Shown in pieces: positions 1 through 10,649 of a stretch of 64,000 nt of DNA. The stretch lies in assembly GCA_017889635.1 (NCBI GenBank), contig JAGGAC010000004.1:1-64000 (forward strand), in the 5' to 3' direction. Within the stretch, counting starts at the first letter, position 1. Every line of letters starts with the position of its first letter. The translations under genes were made by a program, and so were the position numbers. Below the pieces are notes generated by a model that ran no database searches, was not told the DNA's origin, and saw nothing but the letters and a program-made list of their open reading frames with translations. The DNA is from Bacillota bacterium. Its GTDB lineage: Bacteria; Bacillota; Negativicutes; Sporomusales; CTSoil-080.

Positions 1-77
1 AAGCCAACTATAATCGTAATGCACGCTAAGATACTTATATACAAATAGCCTTCCTTAACAATTGGAGCCTTAACCAT
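1..77 (-). CDS. N-terminal fragment, possibly phosphatidylserine decarboxylase (partial)
   Basis: An open frame starts at ATG 77 and runs off the window edge, giving 25 residues that begin MVKAPIVKEGYLYI and continue into a hydrophobic stretch. A good ribosome binding site (GGGGGTGG) lies 7 bases upstream, and a strong promoter sits about 110 bases upstream. The I-V-K-E-G-Y start followed by a membrane segment resembles short bacterial phosphatidylserine decarboxylases, but 25 residues cannot settle this. The gene follows the glycosyltransferase in the same direction. Confidence 0.45.
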   Translation of the reverse strand, partial: MVKAPIVKEGYLYISILACITIIVG

Positions 78-187
78 CCATCCACCCCCTTTGGGCACCA
101 TGCTCCATACACAAATGCCTGAAAATCATATTTATATTTTCTGGAACATAACAACAAGGCAAGCAATCTGCCCCATTTTCCTCACTC

Positions 188-217
188 ATTATAATATACC
201 CACTTTGTTTTTGTCTA
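188..217 (-). promoter_or_regulatory. Sigma-A-type promoter for the gene at the left edge
   Basis: Read on the minus strand: TAGACA at 217-212, an 18-base spacer, and a perfect TATAAT at 193-188. The -35 box overlaps the stop codon of the glycosyltransferase gene, so the partial gene at 1-77 can be transcribed on its own with a leader of about 100 bases. Confidence 0.65.
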
Positions 218-937
218 ATGTTTTTTGGCTCCAATCACCGCTATGACGAAGCGCGGCAGAGCCATCATTCTTAGTGCCCTTTTCGGTTGCATAAGCAAGC
301 GAAACAGCCATTCCAGGTTCAAGCGTTGCATCCAAAGCGGTGCTCTTTTCATATTTCCGGCCATTACATCAAAAGTACCGCCCACCCCTATTGATACCGG
401 CACATTTAGTTCCTTAAGATGTGTTGCCAACCACTTTTCTTGTTTCGGCACGCCAAGCGCCACTAGTAATATATCCGGCCGAGTTGACCGTATTTCTTCA
501 ATTATTAAGCGCTCGTCCTTGGCGGAAAAAAAACCATTACGCGTTCCTGCCAACTTTAATCCCGGATACTGTTTCTTAGCAGCCTGGCAAGCTTTATCAG
601 CTACCCCCTCTGCCCCACCGAAAAAGTATACTCGATAACCATGTGATGCAGCCTGGGCCAAAAGCCGCTGCACTAAATCATATCCGGCAACTCGTTCCGG
701 AACTTTACATCCTTGATAGCGAGCCGCCCAAACCACCCCGGCACCGTCAGGCACCACCAAATCGGCTTGTTCCAGAATTTGAGCCAAATTACTGTCACCT
801 TTTGTAGCCATAATCATTTCCGCATTCGCAGTAGCAACTACGCGTGAAACTCTTTCGGCAATAAAGTTTTCAAGAATCTCTACCGCCTTATCCATTGTAA
901 CAACGTCAACCCTTACGCCCAACACTCGTGTTTGCAC
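215..937 (-). CDS. WecG/TagA/CpsF family glycosyltransferase
   Basis: This 240-residue protein is a full-length GT26-family enzyme. Members move N-acetylmannosamine or a related sugar from a UDP-sugar to undecaprenyl-PP-GlcNAc, an early step of teichoic acid or other envelope glycan synthesis at the inner face of the membrane. Family hallmarks visible are the TANAEM stretch (near 36-41), the PDGAGVVWA motif (near 63-71), the FFGGAEG turn (near 105-111) and the LGVPKQEKWL motif (near 160-169). The start is GTG at 937, with AAGGGG about 11 bases upstream. The acceptor sugar cannot be told from sequence. It lies next to other envelope genes. Confidence 0.88.
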   Translation of the reverse strand: MQTRVLGVRVDVVTMDKAVEILENFIAERVSRVVATANAEMIMATKGDSNLAQILEQADLVVPDGAGVVWAARYQGCKVPERVAGYDLVQRLLAQAASHGYRVYFFGGAEGVADKACQAAKKQYPGLKLAGTRNGFFSAKDERLIIEEIRSTRPDILLVALGVPKQEKWLATHLKELNVPVSIGVGGTFDVMAGNMKRAPLWMQRLNLEWLFRLLMQPKRALRMMALPRFVIAVIGAKKH

Positions 938-1004
938 AAATAGCTAATCCCCTTAACATGGATTTAACATAATTTAAATAATTATGTTTCATTTTACCAT
1001 ATTA

Positions 1005-3035
1005 TCATATCCCCGGCAATCTTAGCCAAGGCAGTTTCCAGCCAGGTTTTGGAGCAGGAGAAGGCTCCATAGGCTGATTTTGCTGATTAGAAGATCCGTA
1101 GGGATTTTGTTGCCCCGACTTGATCCGTGGATCCAGCGCGGTCGGTTCGGTTCCTCTTACAAAGGCGCTATACTCTGTTTCCGGGCATCCTGGAAATGCA
1201 AGTTTACCAGAATCGGCACAGATCGGAATTTGAGTGGCAACCTGACTGGGAACCATAAAATCCACTGGCTTAGAACCGGCCAAAATTTTTGTCATTAACG
1301 TTCCCCACATGCCAGCTACCTGACTGCCGGATATACCTACAGAAGTACGATCATCATTACCAACATAAATTCCGGCCAACAACTCCGGGGTATAACCAAT
1401 AAACCAGGCAGTTTCGTAATTATCGGTAGTTCCCGTTTTACCTGCGGCCGGACGTCCAATATTGGCAGCAGCTCCAGTGCCGTCCTGAAGCACACCTTTC
1501 AGCATATCAGTAATAATATATGCAACATCCGGCCTAACCACCGCCCGCTGCTGAAACCGCATTTCTTCCAATATTTGACCATTGCCATCCACAACTTTGA
1601 TTATCGCCACCGGTTTAGACACAACGCCAGCATTAGCAAAGGCGGTATATGCCGAACATAATTCCATCAAATTTGCTCCCTTATTCAACCCACCCAACGC
1701 AGCTGCTAAATTGTTATCTTCAGACACAATTGTAGTAATCCCCATTGATTTTGCTAAATCCAAAACATTCGCCATGCCTACTTGCTGCCCAAGTTTTACT
1801 GCTGCCACATTAATCGACCAGCGCAGCGCTTTTTTTAGCGTTACTGGCCCACGATATTTTTGGTCATAGTTTTGTGGCGAATACCCATTAATATTAATTC
1901 TTTCATCAACAATAATTGAGCTTGCAGTACATCCCTGATTGAGTGCTGTAGTATAAACAAATGGTTTGAAAATAGAGCCCGGCTGGCGAACTTCTGCTAT
2001 AACCCTATTAACTTGGCTTTCCTCATAATTTCGACCACCCACAAGTGCTTTTATCTCCCCTGTACGCGGATCTAGAACCAGCACCGCCCCCTGAAACTTT
2101 CCTAGTACCGCTTCTGCAGCCTGTTGTTGTTTAATATCTAATGTTGTGTAAACTTTGAGACCGCCTTTATATACTTGATTTGCACCATATCGCCCCACCA
2201 ATTCGTTTGCTATATAATCAAGAAAGTATGAGGCCTGCACCGTCCGTTTCTTTTTACCCACCAATCGAATAGGTTCTTTCTGAGCATAAACTGCCTGTTC
2301 CGCGGTTATAAAACCGGCATTCGCCATTCCCTGAAGCACCTCGCCTCGCCGCCTGAGTGCTGCCTCAATATCAGCATACGGAGAATATATATTAGGTCCA
2401 CGCGGCAATCCGGCCATTAGGGCGCTTTCAGCCAAACTTAGTTCGGCGGCATGTTTGCCAAAATATGTTTGGGCGGCTGCTTCTACCCCATAAGCACCCT
2501 CACCAAAATATACCTGGTTTAAATACGCCTGTAGTATTTCTTGTTTTGAAAACTTACGCTCAATAATAATTGCAAGTACTGCCTCTTTTAGTTTCCGCCC
2601 CACTGTCTGTTCCTGTGTTAAAAATAAACCTCTAGCTAGCTGTTGAGTAATAGTGCTGCCGCCTTCAGCAAAACTAGCGGTAGTAATGTCGATCCAAATA
2701 GCCCTTAGAATTCCAATTGGATCGACCCCAAAATGACTATAAAACCGTACATCCTCATTGGCAACAACAGCCTGTTGAATATACGGCGACATCTTCGTAA
2801 TCGATATTACAACCCTATTTTCTTCAAAAAGTTTTGAAATTAGCTGTCCATTGATATCATAGACCTCTGTAGCCGCCTTCATTGCAAAGCTCGTCAAATT
2901 ATCGGTGGCCGGAAGACCCCAAAAAGCATAACCAACATCTACAAACATCATCAGAAAAGATGTCGCAAAAATTACCCGGAATATTTTTTTGCACCAATTA
3001 GACCATATTTTAGTGTTAATATTTTTTTTCTCCAT
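1005..3035 (-). CDS. Class A penicillin-binding protein (PBP1A-type)
   Basis: Bifunctional peptidoglycan synthase anchored by one N-terminal membrane segment (about residues 18-40). The glycosyltransferase domain shows EDVRFYSHFG, GGSTITQQLARG and the ERKFSKQEILQAYLN block; it polymerises lipid II. The transpeptidase domain has the SxxK serine in PGSIFKPF, the SxN motif in SINVA, and KTG in GKTGTTDNYE; it cross-links stem peptides. The C-terminus is a Pro/Gln-rich tail. I chose ATG 3035 because AGGAGG lies 8 bases upstream; a TTG two codons earlier is too close to that site. It is transcribed divergently from the deacetylase gene at 3156, another wall-directed enzyme. Confidence 0.93.
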   Translation of the reverse strand: MEKKNINTKIWSNWCKKIFRVIFATSFLMMFVDVGYAFWGLPATDNLTSFAMKAATEVYDINGQLISKLFEENRVVISITKMSPYIQQAVVANEDVRFYSHFGVDPIGILRAIWIDITTASFAEGGSTITQQLARGLFLTQEQTVGRKLKEAVLAIIIERKFSKQEILQAYLNQVYFGEGAYGVEAAAQTYFGKHAAELSLAESALMAGLPRGPNIYSPYADIEAALRRRGEVLQGMANAGFITAEQAVYAQKEPIRLVGKKKRTVQASYFLDYIANELVGRYGANQVYKGGLKVYTTLDIKQQQAAEAVLGKFQGAVLVLDPRTGEIKALVGGRNYEESQVNRVIAEVRQPGSIFKPFVYTTALNQGCTASSIIVDERININGYSPQNYDQKYRGPVTLKKALRWSINVAAVKLGQQVGMANVLDLAKSMGITTIVSEDNNLAAALGGLNKGANLMELCSAYTAFANAGVVSKPVAIIKVVDGNGQILEEMRFQQRAVVRPDVAYIITDMLKGVLQDGTGAAANIGRPAAGKTGTTDNYETAWFIGYTPELLAGIYVGNDDRTSVGISGSQVAGMWGTLMTKILAGSKPVDFMVPSQVATQIPICADSGKLAFPGCPETEYSAFVRGTEPTALDPRIKSGQQNPYGSSNQQNQPMEPSPAPKPGWKLPWLRLPGI

Positions 3036-3155
3036 ACCCAAACCCTCCTCTGTCCAAAAATAGTATACCCAAAGGTTGACAGCACTTACGCGCAGGAATC
3101 ATCATATAAACGCCGAATACAGTACTAAAACCTGACAACAATAGAGGGATTGGTT

Positions 3156-4076
3156 ATGTTAAGCTATTCGACTTTTTTCAGTACCATCTGTCGTATTTTT
3201 GTCGTCATTTTTCTTTTTTCGTCTCTTTCACCTCTTGCCGTACTGGCTTGGGATGATGAGAACATCCCTGACGATCCGGATATCACCACCTTGGCATCAC
3301 AAGTTGGAATTCCCAAAACAAAGGTTTCTCCGCCACCAAATGTCTGTTATCTTAGTGACATTCCTACGGTACCGCAATCAGGTATAGCATTATATGACGC
3401 TCTGACCTTGCCTCAACGGCAGAAGGCTGGACTGCCATTAGGTCTGCCGCAGGTTGCTCCGTACTACGGCCAAAAAGTAGTCTATCTCACCTTTGACGAC
3501 GGACCAGACCCGGATATTACTCCGCTAATCCTGGACATCCTTACAAAAGAAAATGTCAAAGCCACTTTTTTTGTTGTCGGAACGCAAGCAGAAAAATATC
3601 CTGCTATCCTGAGACGCATTTTCCACGCCGGCCACGCTATCGGCAATCATTCTTACAATCATGTATACCGAGATCTTTACCATTCTACAAATTCATTTAC
3701 CAGCCAACTCCAGCATACTGATGAAATTATTAAAGGAGTTATCGGCGTCCGCCCTGTAATTTGCCGCGCTCCCGGTGGAACAACAGGCACTTTTAGCAAG
3801 GAATATTGGAATGCTTTAAGTTCTCAGGGATATAAAGAAGTCGGCTGGAATATCGAATCTGGAGATGCTTCACACACCAAAGCCGACAAACTTATAACCA
3901 ATATAACTAACCAAATCACCAAACATAGTTTTCTCTGGAGTCATTCAATTGTTCTTATGCATGACGGCCGGGGCCATAGTGAAACATTGAAAGCCTTGCC
4001 TGATATTATAACCTTCTTCAAAACTGAGGGCTTTGAATTTCGAGTGGTTACTCTTGAAACCCCGCCTGCCTGGTAA
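3156..4076 (+). CDS. Secreted polysaccharide deacetylase (NodB/CE4 family)
   Basis: The protein has a signal peptide (hydrophobic stretch about residues 8-32) followed by a CE4 NodB domain from about residue 105. Metal and catalytic motifs are present: TFDDGPD (TFDDGP motif 1), NHSYNH (the HxxxH zinc pair), a RAPGG motif for the substrate groove, and LMHDGRG near the end supplying the catalytic His. Such enzymes remove N-acetyl groups from peptidoglycan or other envelope glycans. ATG 3156 follows GAGGGA by 7 bases. The gene stands alone on the plus strand and ends in a strong terminator. Its exact glycan substrate is unknown. Confidence 0.9.
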   Translation: MLSYSTFFSTICRIFVVIFLFSSLSPLAVLAWDDENIPDDPDITTLASQVGIPKTKVSPPPNVCYLSDIPTVPQSGIALYDALTLPQRQKAGLPLGLPQVAPYYGQKVVYLTFDDGPDPDITPLILDILTKENVKATFFVVGTQAEKYPAILRRIFHAGHAIGNHSYNHVYRDLYHSTNSFTSQLQHTDEIIKGVIGVRPVICRAPGGTTGTFSKEYWNALSSQGYKEVGWNIESGDASHTKADKLITNITNQITKHSFLWSHSIVLMHDGRGHSETLKALPDIITFFKTEGFEFRVVTLETPPAW

Positions 4077-4191
4077 TCATATTAAACAAGACGATTATTA
4101 AATACATAAAAAGAGAACCACAGACACTCCATCTATTCATTTCTAATTTGTCATTATGTGTATACCTGCTCTTTCTTTCTCATTATAAGGA

Positions 4192-4238
4192 TACCCCCAC
4201 TCGTAGTTCATTTTTTCTACGAATGGGGGTACTTTTTA
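4192..4238 (+). terminator. Rho-independent terminator of the deacetylase gene
   Basis: A 15-base stem (4192-4206 with 4217-4231, one G-T type mismatch) encloses a T-rich loop and is followed by a T run. It lies 115 bases after the deacetylase stop, in the convergent gap to guaB. Confidence 0.8.
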
Positions 4239-4315
4239 CTGTTCGACTTATCTGAGTTAGTTCATCCTTATAGTTTTTAGGCGGCTTTAATATACTGAAG
4301 CTAAGCTTCTAACTT

Positions 4316-5791
<1,476 letters not shown>

Positions 5792-5811
5792 TTAGTTTCA
5801 TCCGTATTTAA

Positions 5812-5839
5812 GTAATAATATCATATCTAAACAGGTCAA
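5812..5839 (-). promoter_or_regulatory. Possible guaB promoter
   Basis: On the minus strand TTGACC (5839-5834), a 16-base spacer and TATTAC (5817-5812) lie about 40 bases upstream of the guaB start. The -10 box is imperfect. Confidence 0.4.
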
Positions 5840-5929
5840 ATCCAGCTTTTTCTAACAGTTGCTGTAAAAATTTGTCCCAGTATCCCCAAGAGACATTACT
5901 CCAGTAATAAATCCCAACGTTTTGATTAA

Positions 5930-8900
5930 TTAATTCGAAGATTCGAATGTATTTTGCCATTTATAATAATCTTCCATCGCCCTGGCAACGTCAACACTTC
6001 CCAAAACTGGTGCCGCCAATAATCCAGCCTTCTCAAAAGGTGCTATATTCAGCCGTACCCCATAAGATGGGCGAACCTGCTGAATAATCACATTATCCAA
6101 CCGAAAAATAAAGTCTTCAAGCTCACTTACCTGGTAAGTCTTCTTAAGGTATTTTATTTGTTTCTGTACGCATAAGCGAACTTCCGGCAGACAATTAGCA
6201 TCATAGGCGTTGACAAAACAGGAAAAGGCCGGTTTTCCATACATTGGGCGACTAGCAAGCTGCCAAACAATAGGACGTTTACGAAACTGGATAATATGCC
6301 GCTTAAAAAAGTTGTTAGCCAGCCATACTTCTAACGAAACGCCAACAAAAGCCTCAAATTGAGCTTCAAGCATTGGCAGTTCACATACCGCTCCTATATA
6401 TTCACGCACAAAATCAACCACAATTTTATCTTCACCCATAGTAGTCAAAGGTATAAACGCACTTGAGGCGATTGTCTCCAACACCACTCTAGTTATTGCA
6501 TCCTCGGCAAACCGTTTTTCAATCATTCTTGATCGCCACCCTTCACAGGCAAGGCTATCAATTACAAGTGTGTAAATTGATATTGGATGAATCCTCAGTT
6601 TATGCGCCATTTCTTCCAACATAGTAACAAAATAAATCATTTCCTTATCAGGTCCGGCTTCATATATTTCTTTCAAACGATGTTTTATCGCCACTATCTC
6701 TTTTGCTTCGACTAACATACGGTGAGGACGCGGCATAGATATATCCTCAATCACCTTTGGTTCATAATCAAATATTACTGGGTGCTGACAAGCTATATAA
6801 CCGACTTCAGAGAAGATATCCTGGTTTTCAGACTTTGGCAAGTTCAAACTTTCAGCTAATTTGACGTCGATTGCATCCGTAGCCAAAATATATCGAAGTG
6901 CTGCTAACCATGCCTCAGAAAACTGATCAGTCATTTTTTCCGCCAGCGGGAAAAATTGTGTCAAGTCAAAGCCACATTCCCGATCAGTTATTTCCATCTC
7001 ATGTAGTCTGCCTGATGCTTCAGATGCGATCACCGCCAGTTTTCGCAGAATCCTATTAATCTCTTGTTCAAAACCGTGAACAGGCAACCGTTGTAAATCA
7101 GCGGGTTGATAATTAAGAGTAGGATTAAAGGCTTTTAGTATCCACTGGTATATTTTAGAATTCAATAGCGCTAATATAATCCATACGTCTTCATCCTTAT
7201 GTGGAAATACACAGCTAGCCGCCATATCGGTCATATGTCCGGAAGGAAGAAGTTTAGCGGTAAAAGCTTTACTGCTAATCTGCCCATAAACAATTCCCGG
7301 ACGTAACCAATACTTACGGTTTGGTAGCTGAGCCGAATAATGCCGTCTGTAATAATCCTGGGCAAAATCATTCCATAGAATAATATGGGCTGAATTTCGC
7401 TTAAACCGATAGCCACTGGCCTCCTTTTCATACGGTAGCCAGTTCGAAAAATTCCGACGTTCGCATCCTGGTAGTTCCCACCAGTACCGAACAAATCTCT
7501 TATTGTCCGAAGTCTTCATCCCAAGAACTATATCAGCATAGTCCTTTAACTGGCAGGATTCTCTTATCATACGAAGCACGCCGTTTCCAAGCCAATAGAC
7601 CACCGGTGATCCCGCTAAAAGAGTTATTTGGCGCTGAGACCGTATAAAAACCCCATCACTCTTCTCATCTTTGTTATGCCCATGTATCGACTTTAATAAT
7701 CCATTTGCTTTATCTTGTACACCCACTAACCTAAAATATACCCCAGGTTGATCGTCATTTAAAGCCAGAACAAACATTGCGGTATCGACAGAAACTTCGC
7801 GAAAAGCACCTAACCCTAAATGTCCTAACGTCCGGATAGTACCGCACTGAAACATGTCCTTCCTTAACTGACTGTAACTTTTAATAAACAGAAAAGTCTG
7901 AGGAGTTATCATCGCAACATAATGTTCAGCTAATTCCTGGCAACGGATAATGAACGCAGCATAAAGGTTGCCGGCACCAACTGAATAATGCCGCCGCAAG
8001 TATTCCCTTATCATAATAGGGTAGTTACGTTTGTCAATATACGGAGGATTAGTTGCAACCACATCATATTTATTTACCAACAGTTCGGCCAGCGAATTAA
8101 TTGGACTTTCAACCCTTAGCAAAGAACCTAATTCACCAGTGCCTGCCAACATATATTCATCCGCTGCAATAATGTGACGTTCAAAACCAAATTGCGCCGT
8201 CTCGAAAAAACCTGGTGCCGTCTCTTTAGCTCTTAACCAAAGCACTGCGCGAGTTACTTCCAACGCTTTTGCATCAATATCAATGCCAAATAAATTATTG
8301 CTTATAATTGATTCGCACGCTTCTTCTGCATTATAGCCGCCTGTCTCAGTATACATAAGGTATAATAAATCGAATGCCCCTAATAAAAAATTTCCGCAAC
8401 CGCAAGCTGGGTCCAGCACTGTTATTCTTTCAATCGGTTTCTCCTTAATACTTGGCCCATCAACTCTTTTTACATAGAATGGCAAACCGGCTACTATATT
8501 ACTCGCCGGATGCATTCTCCGCCACAAGGGGACAAGTGAATTCTGCAAAAGGAAATCAACCATATAAGGCTCGGTGTATATCTGAGTGATGGGGATAACT
8601 TCTGCTGCGGTAATTTTGGCGAATTTATCTATTCCTATTTTCGCTGAAATAGTTTTTCGTTCATCATCACGCCAATACTGATATAACCATCCCATAGCAT
8701 TAGTAAAGACAAACGCCCCTGCCACTTCGTTAGCGCAAAACAGACTGCGACACTCTCTCAGCACAGCTTCGTCTATTTGTTCAACAGACTTATCATTCAT
8801 AAGAAAAGCAGGTGCCGAACCATTAATTTGCCTAACCCTCATTGATGCCTCTAATCCCAGCTTAAACGCCCAATACCAAGCTTGATCACCAGCATCTTTT

Positions 8901-8986
8901 GCTCCGCATTTTTTAAAATAGCCCTCAAGAGTCTGACGCAACCTAGCAGTCATATCCCTAAGCTTCTTTCTGCCATAATTTTTCAT
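5930..8986 (-). CDS. PglX/Eco57I-like adenine-specific DNA methyltransferase
   Basis: A 1018-residue N6-adenine methyltransferase-type protein. The catalytic domain begins with the TQIYTEPYMVDFLLQN helix typical of the PglX/Eco57I group; motif I is DPACGCGNFLLG (about 192-203) and motif IV is the catalytic NPPY (about 313-316). A second half beginning at GMKTSDNKRFVRYWWE, with ISSKAFTA and LLNSKIYQWIL, resembles the target-recognition part of BREX PglX and type IIL enzymes, and the NFFKRHIIQFRKRPI block is also typical of the PglX C-terminus. No PD-(D/E)xK nuclease is evident at the N-terminus, and none of brxA, brxB, brxC, pglZ or brxL is present in the window, so it is an orphan here. ATG 8986 follows GAGGTG; the upstream TTG 9007 is less likely. 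Confidence 0.8.
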   Translation of the reverse strand: MKNYGRKKLRDMTARLRQTLEGYFKKCGAKDAGDQAWYWAFKLGLEASMRVRQINGSAPAFLMNDKSVEQIDEAVLRECRSLFCANEVAGAFVFTNAMGWLYQYWRDDERKTISAKIGIDKFAKITAAEVIPITQIYTEPYMVDFLLQNSLVPLWRRMHPASNIVAGLPFYVKRVDGPSIKEKPIERITVLDPACGCGNFLLGAFDLLYLMYTETGGYNAEEACESIISNNLFGIDIDAKALEVTRAVLWLRAKETAPGFFETAQFGFERHIIAADEYMLAGTGELGSLLRVESPINSLAELLVNKYDVVATNPPYIDKRNYPIMIREYLRRHYSVGAGNLYAAFIIRCQELAEHYVAMITPQTFLFIKSYSQLRKDMFQCGTIRTLGHLGLGAFREVSVDTAMFVLALNDDQPGVYFRLVGVQDKANGLLKSIHGHNKDEKSDGVFIRSQRQITLLAGSPVVYWLGNGVLRMIRESCQLKDYADIVLGMKTSDNKRFVRYWWELPGCERRNFSNWLPYEKEASGYRFKRNSAHIILWNDFAQDYYRRHYSAQLPNRKYWLRPGIVYGQISSKAFTAKLLPSGHMTDMAASCVFPHKDEDVWIILALLNSKIYQWILKAFNPTLNYQPADLQRLPVHGFEQEINRILRKLAVIASEASGRLHEMEITDRECGFDLTQFFPLAEKMTDQFSEAWLAALRYILATDAIDVKLAESLNLPKSENQDIFSEVGYIACQHPVIFDYEPKVIEDISMPRPHRMLVEAKEIVAIKHRLKEIYEAGPDKEMIYFVTMLEEMAHKLRIHPISIYTLVIDSLACEGWRSRMIEKRFAEDAITRVVLETIASSAFIPLTTMGEDKIVVDFVREYIGAVCELPMLEAQFEAFVGVSLEVWLANNFFKRHIIQFRKRPIVWQLASRPMYGKPAFSCFVNAYDANCLPEVRLCVQKQIKYLKKTYQVSELEDFIFRLDNVIIQQVRPSYGVRLNIAPFEKAGLLAAPVLGSVDVARAMEDYYKWQNTFESSN

Positions 8987-9100
8987 CTCGCACCTCAGCG
9001 CAAGCATTCCGAAATAATTATTAGAATATTTCGTTATAAAAACTCATACTCCTACCAAGCTATATTTACCCCTAACAAAATTAATATTCTAATAGACTAA

Positions 9101-9142
9101 AGGCAGGTCGGACCTAATTAGACTTTTAGGCTTGACCTGCCT
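9101..9142 (-). terminator. Hairpin after the 9212-9709 gene
   Basis: The 9-base arms 9101-9109 and 9134-9142 are perfect inverted repeats, with an inner 5-base stem (9113-9117 with 9126-9130). Read on the minus strand it is followed by a short T-rich stretch, so it probably ends the transcript of the gene at 9212-9709. Confidence 0.5.
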
Positions 9143-9211
9143 TCATACTATATTATACATACACTTTTACTTTTTACATACCGAACTCATATTGACCACG
9201 ATAATAAAAGG

Positions 9212-9709
9212 TTAGTCTTTGCCAATCACAAATGGTGCAAAACCAACCTGAGCCCATACTTCGTTATACATCCCCCGCAACACTCCATCAATGCGCCGCC
9301 GGAGAATTATCTTGATTTCAGCCAGCGAACTAAGAAAGATCCTAGCTGTTGGATAGGGGCAGTTAAGAAGGGCCTGCTGATAAAACTGCCGAGAATTTTC
9401 AATTAGCGCAATAATCATCCATAAATTGGTCAAATTAGCAACTGATTTATCACCTGACAAAGTAAAGCTTTTTATCGCTTGCTGCCATTCACCATCAGAA
9501 CCCAATAACACATTAACAGGCACCTCTGGATATTTTCCATTGCTTACATCAATACTGCACGCTCGATCAAGCAGAAGCTCAAATTCAGCTTGAAACCTGC
9601 TTACAATATCCAATACTAGCTGCAATTCCGCGGATGCCTGCTTGGCTATGTGTTCAACCTCATGGCGAATGCTAGCCTCTAAAACCACAGCAAAACGCAA
9701 TTCTTTCAT
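9212..9709 (-). CDS. Hypothetical protein, helical
   Basis: I do not recognise this 165-residue protein. It starts MKELRFAVV at ATG 9709, with AGGAGG 9 bases upstream. It has no signal peptide or membrane segment. The sequence reads as mostly alpha-helical, with conserved-looking His/Glu near the N-terminus (ASIRHEVEHIAKQA) and a later SRQFYQQALLNCPYPTARIFLSSLAEIK region cut by helices. The HExxH-like order is absent (it reads HEVEH, H-E-x-E-H), so I do not call a metalloprotease. It sits upstream of the methyltransferase in the same direction but is separated by a hairpin. Confidence 0.6.
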   Translation of the reverse strand: MKELRFAVVLEASIRHEVEHIAKQASAELQLVLDIVSRFQAEFELLLDRACSIDVSNGKYPEVPVNVLLGSDGEWQQAIKSFTLSGDKSVANLTNLWMIIALIENSRQFYQQALLNCPYPTARIFLSSLAEIKIILRRRIDGVLRGMYNEVWAQVGFAPFVIGKD

Positions 9710-9845
9710 ACGGCGATTCCTCCTCAAACACAAGCCTGTGTAACATTACTTGTCAGGCTACTTTGATATTTTATTCGGCGATGAGTATATTATCCCTGCC
9801 ATAATCAAGATTACCTTCTTAAAGGACATACAAAATTAGCTTTAA

Positions 9846-10502
9846 TTAAGGAATTAAAATTGAAGTCAAGGTTTTTAGATTAATCCAGGCCCGGAATGTT
9901 CCGAAAAGCGGCAAAATTCCGCCTGTAAACGGTGCGCCAAATACGTTTAGTGCACCAATAGTAACCATCAACGGAGCCGCACTTGTTCCAGGACCAAATA
10001 GGATTACACATTCGTCAACTTCACTAAGTTGACCGCCAATTACCCAGCCTCCCATGAGTAGAACCCCCATATTCTGGCCATCAAATTCTTCTAATTGCTC
10101 CAGCAATCGACTTTGCTGACGCACATAGGTACCTGTACTTTTAGGTTTCACCGGCGATTTGGGAGCACTAATCTGGGTATTGGCTGCGCCACATGCCTTA
10201 CTGATTGGAGGAATAATGTACGGCCCTTCTATCGCTGCCGCAATATTGCATATGTCAATCAGAGCTTCACTTAGTAATATGTCAAATTCAGGGAGGGTAG
10301 CGTTAGGTGGGCGAAACCGCACAGTGTTAACACCGCTTAGGCCAACCGCCGGCAACACACTTATAACCCAATCATCTATGCCGCCTAGTCGCCCAAATAC
10401 AGCTGAACCGTCTAAAAGTAAAAGCAACACATTTCGCCCAGCCAGCCCCTTAAGCTCCCTAGCGAAATCCCTGTTGCAATAGTGGTGTAATCCTGTATTC
10501 AT
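9846..10502 (-). CDS. Hypothetical protein with two repeated domains
   Basis: An unrecognised 218-residue protein with an internal duplication. Residues of about 15-60 (containing LAGRNVLLLLLDGSAVFGRLGGIDDWVI) and about 135-190 (FDGQNMGVLLMGGWVIGGQLSEVDECVI, here described as one stretch of matching order) share a hydrophobic strand, a G-x-x-x-G turn, a strand ending in L-x-x-[IV]-D and a final V-I strand. The halves are joined by a Pro/Lys/Ser-rich linker. The pattern suggests a pair of small beta-barrel (SH3 or LSm-like) domains, which is inference. ATG 10502 follows GGAGG by 7 bases. Its function is unknown. Confidence 0.6.
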   Translation of the reverse strand: MNTGLHHYCNRDFARELKGLAGRNVLLLLLDGSAVFGRLGGIDDWVISVLPAVGLSGVNTVRFRPPNATLPEFDILLSEALIDICNIAAAIEGPYIIPPISKACGAANTQISAPKSPVKPKSTGTYVRQQSRLLEQLEEFDGQNMGVLLMGGWVIGGQLSEVDECVILFGPGTSAAPLMVTIGALNVFGAPFTGGILPLFGTFRAWINLKTLTSILIP

Positions 10503-10605
10503 GCACAAGCCTCCTATTTCATAGCTAGTATAGCTTAATATAACTTATGCCGAATTTACAAAACATGTTACTATTTCCACCACCGCCAAAATCGAGCACT
10601 TCTGC

Positions 10606-10637
10606 AAAAAAAAACGCTGCCGTAGCCGCGTTTTTTT
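10606..10637 (-). terminator. Terminator of the TVP38-family gene
   Basis: An A-run, GC-rich short hairpin (CGC..GC CGTA GC..GCG) and T-run lie 13 bases after the stop of the gene at 10650. The A and T tracts extend the stem, so it may act in both directions. Confidence 0.65.
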
Positions 10638-10649
10638 ATCTTAGCAGGT

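Noticed and set aside
75-194. 39-codon frame (starts MSEENGADCLPCC) on the minus strand ending at the left-edge gene
   Set aside because: Its ATG overlaps the TATAAT box of the promoter at 188-217, so it would not be in the transcript, and it has no ribosome binding site.
5930-8986. Complete BREX system
   Set aside because: Only a PglX-like gene is present; no brxA, brxB, brxC, pglZ or brxL partner appears within the window.
9212-9709. Zinc metalloprotease from a HEVEH pattern
   Set aside because: The order is H-E-x-E-H, not HExxH, and no third ligand motif is present.
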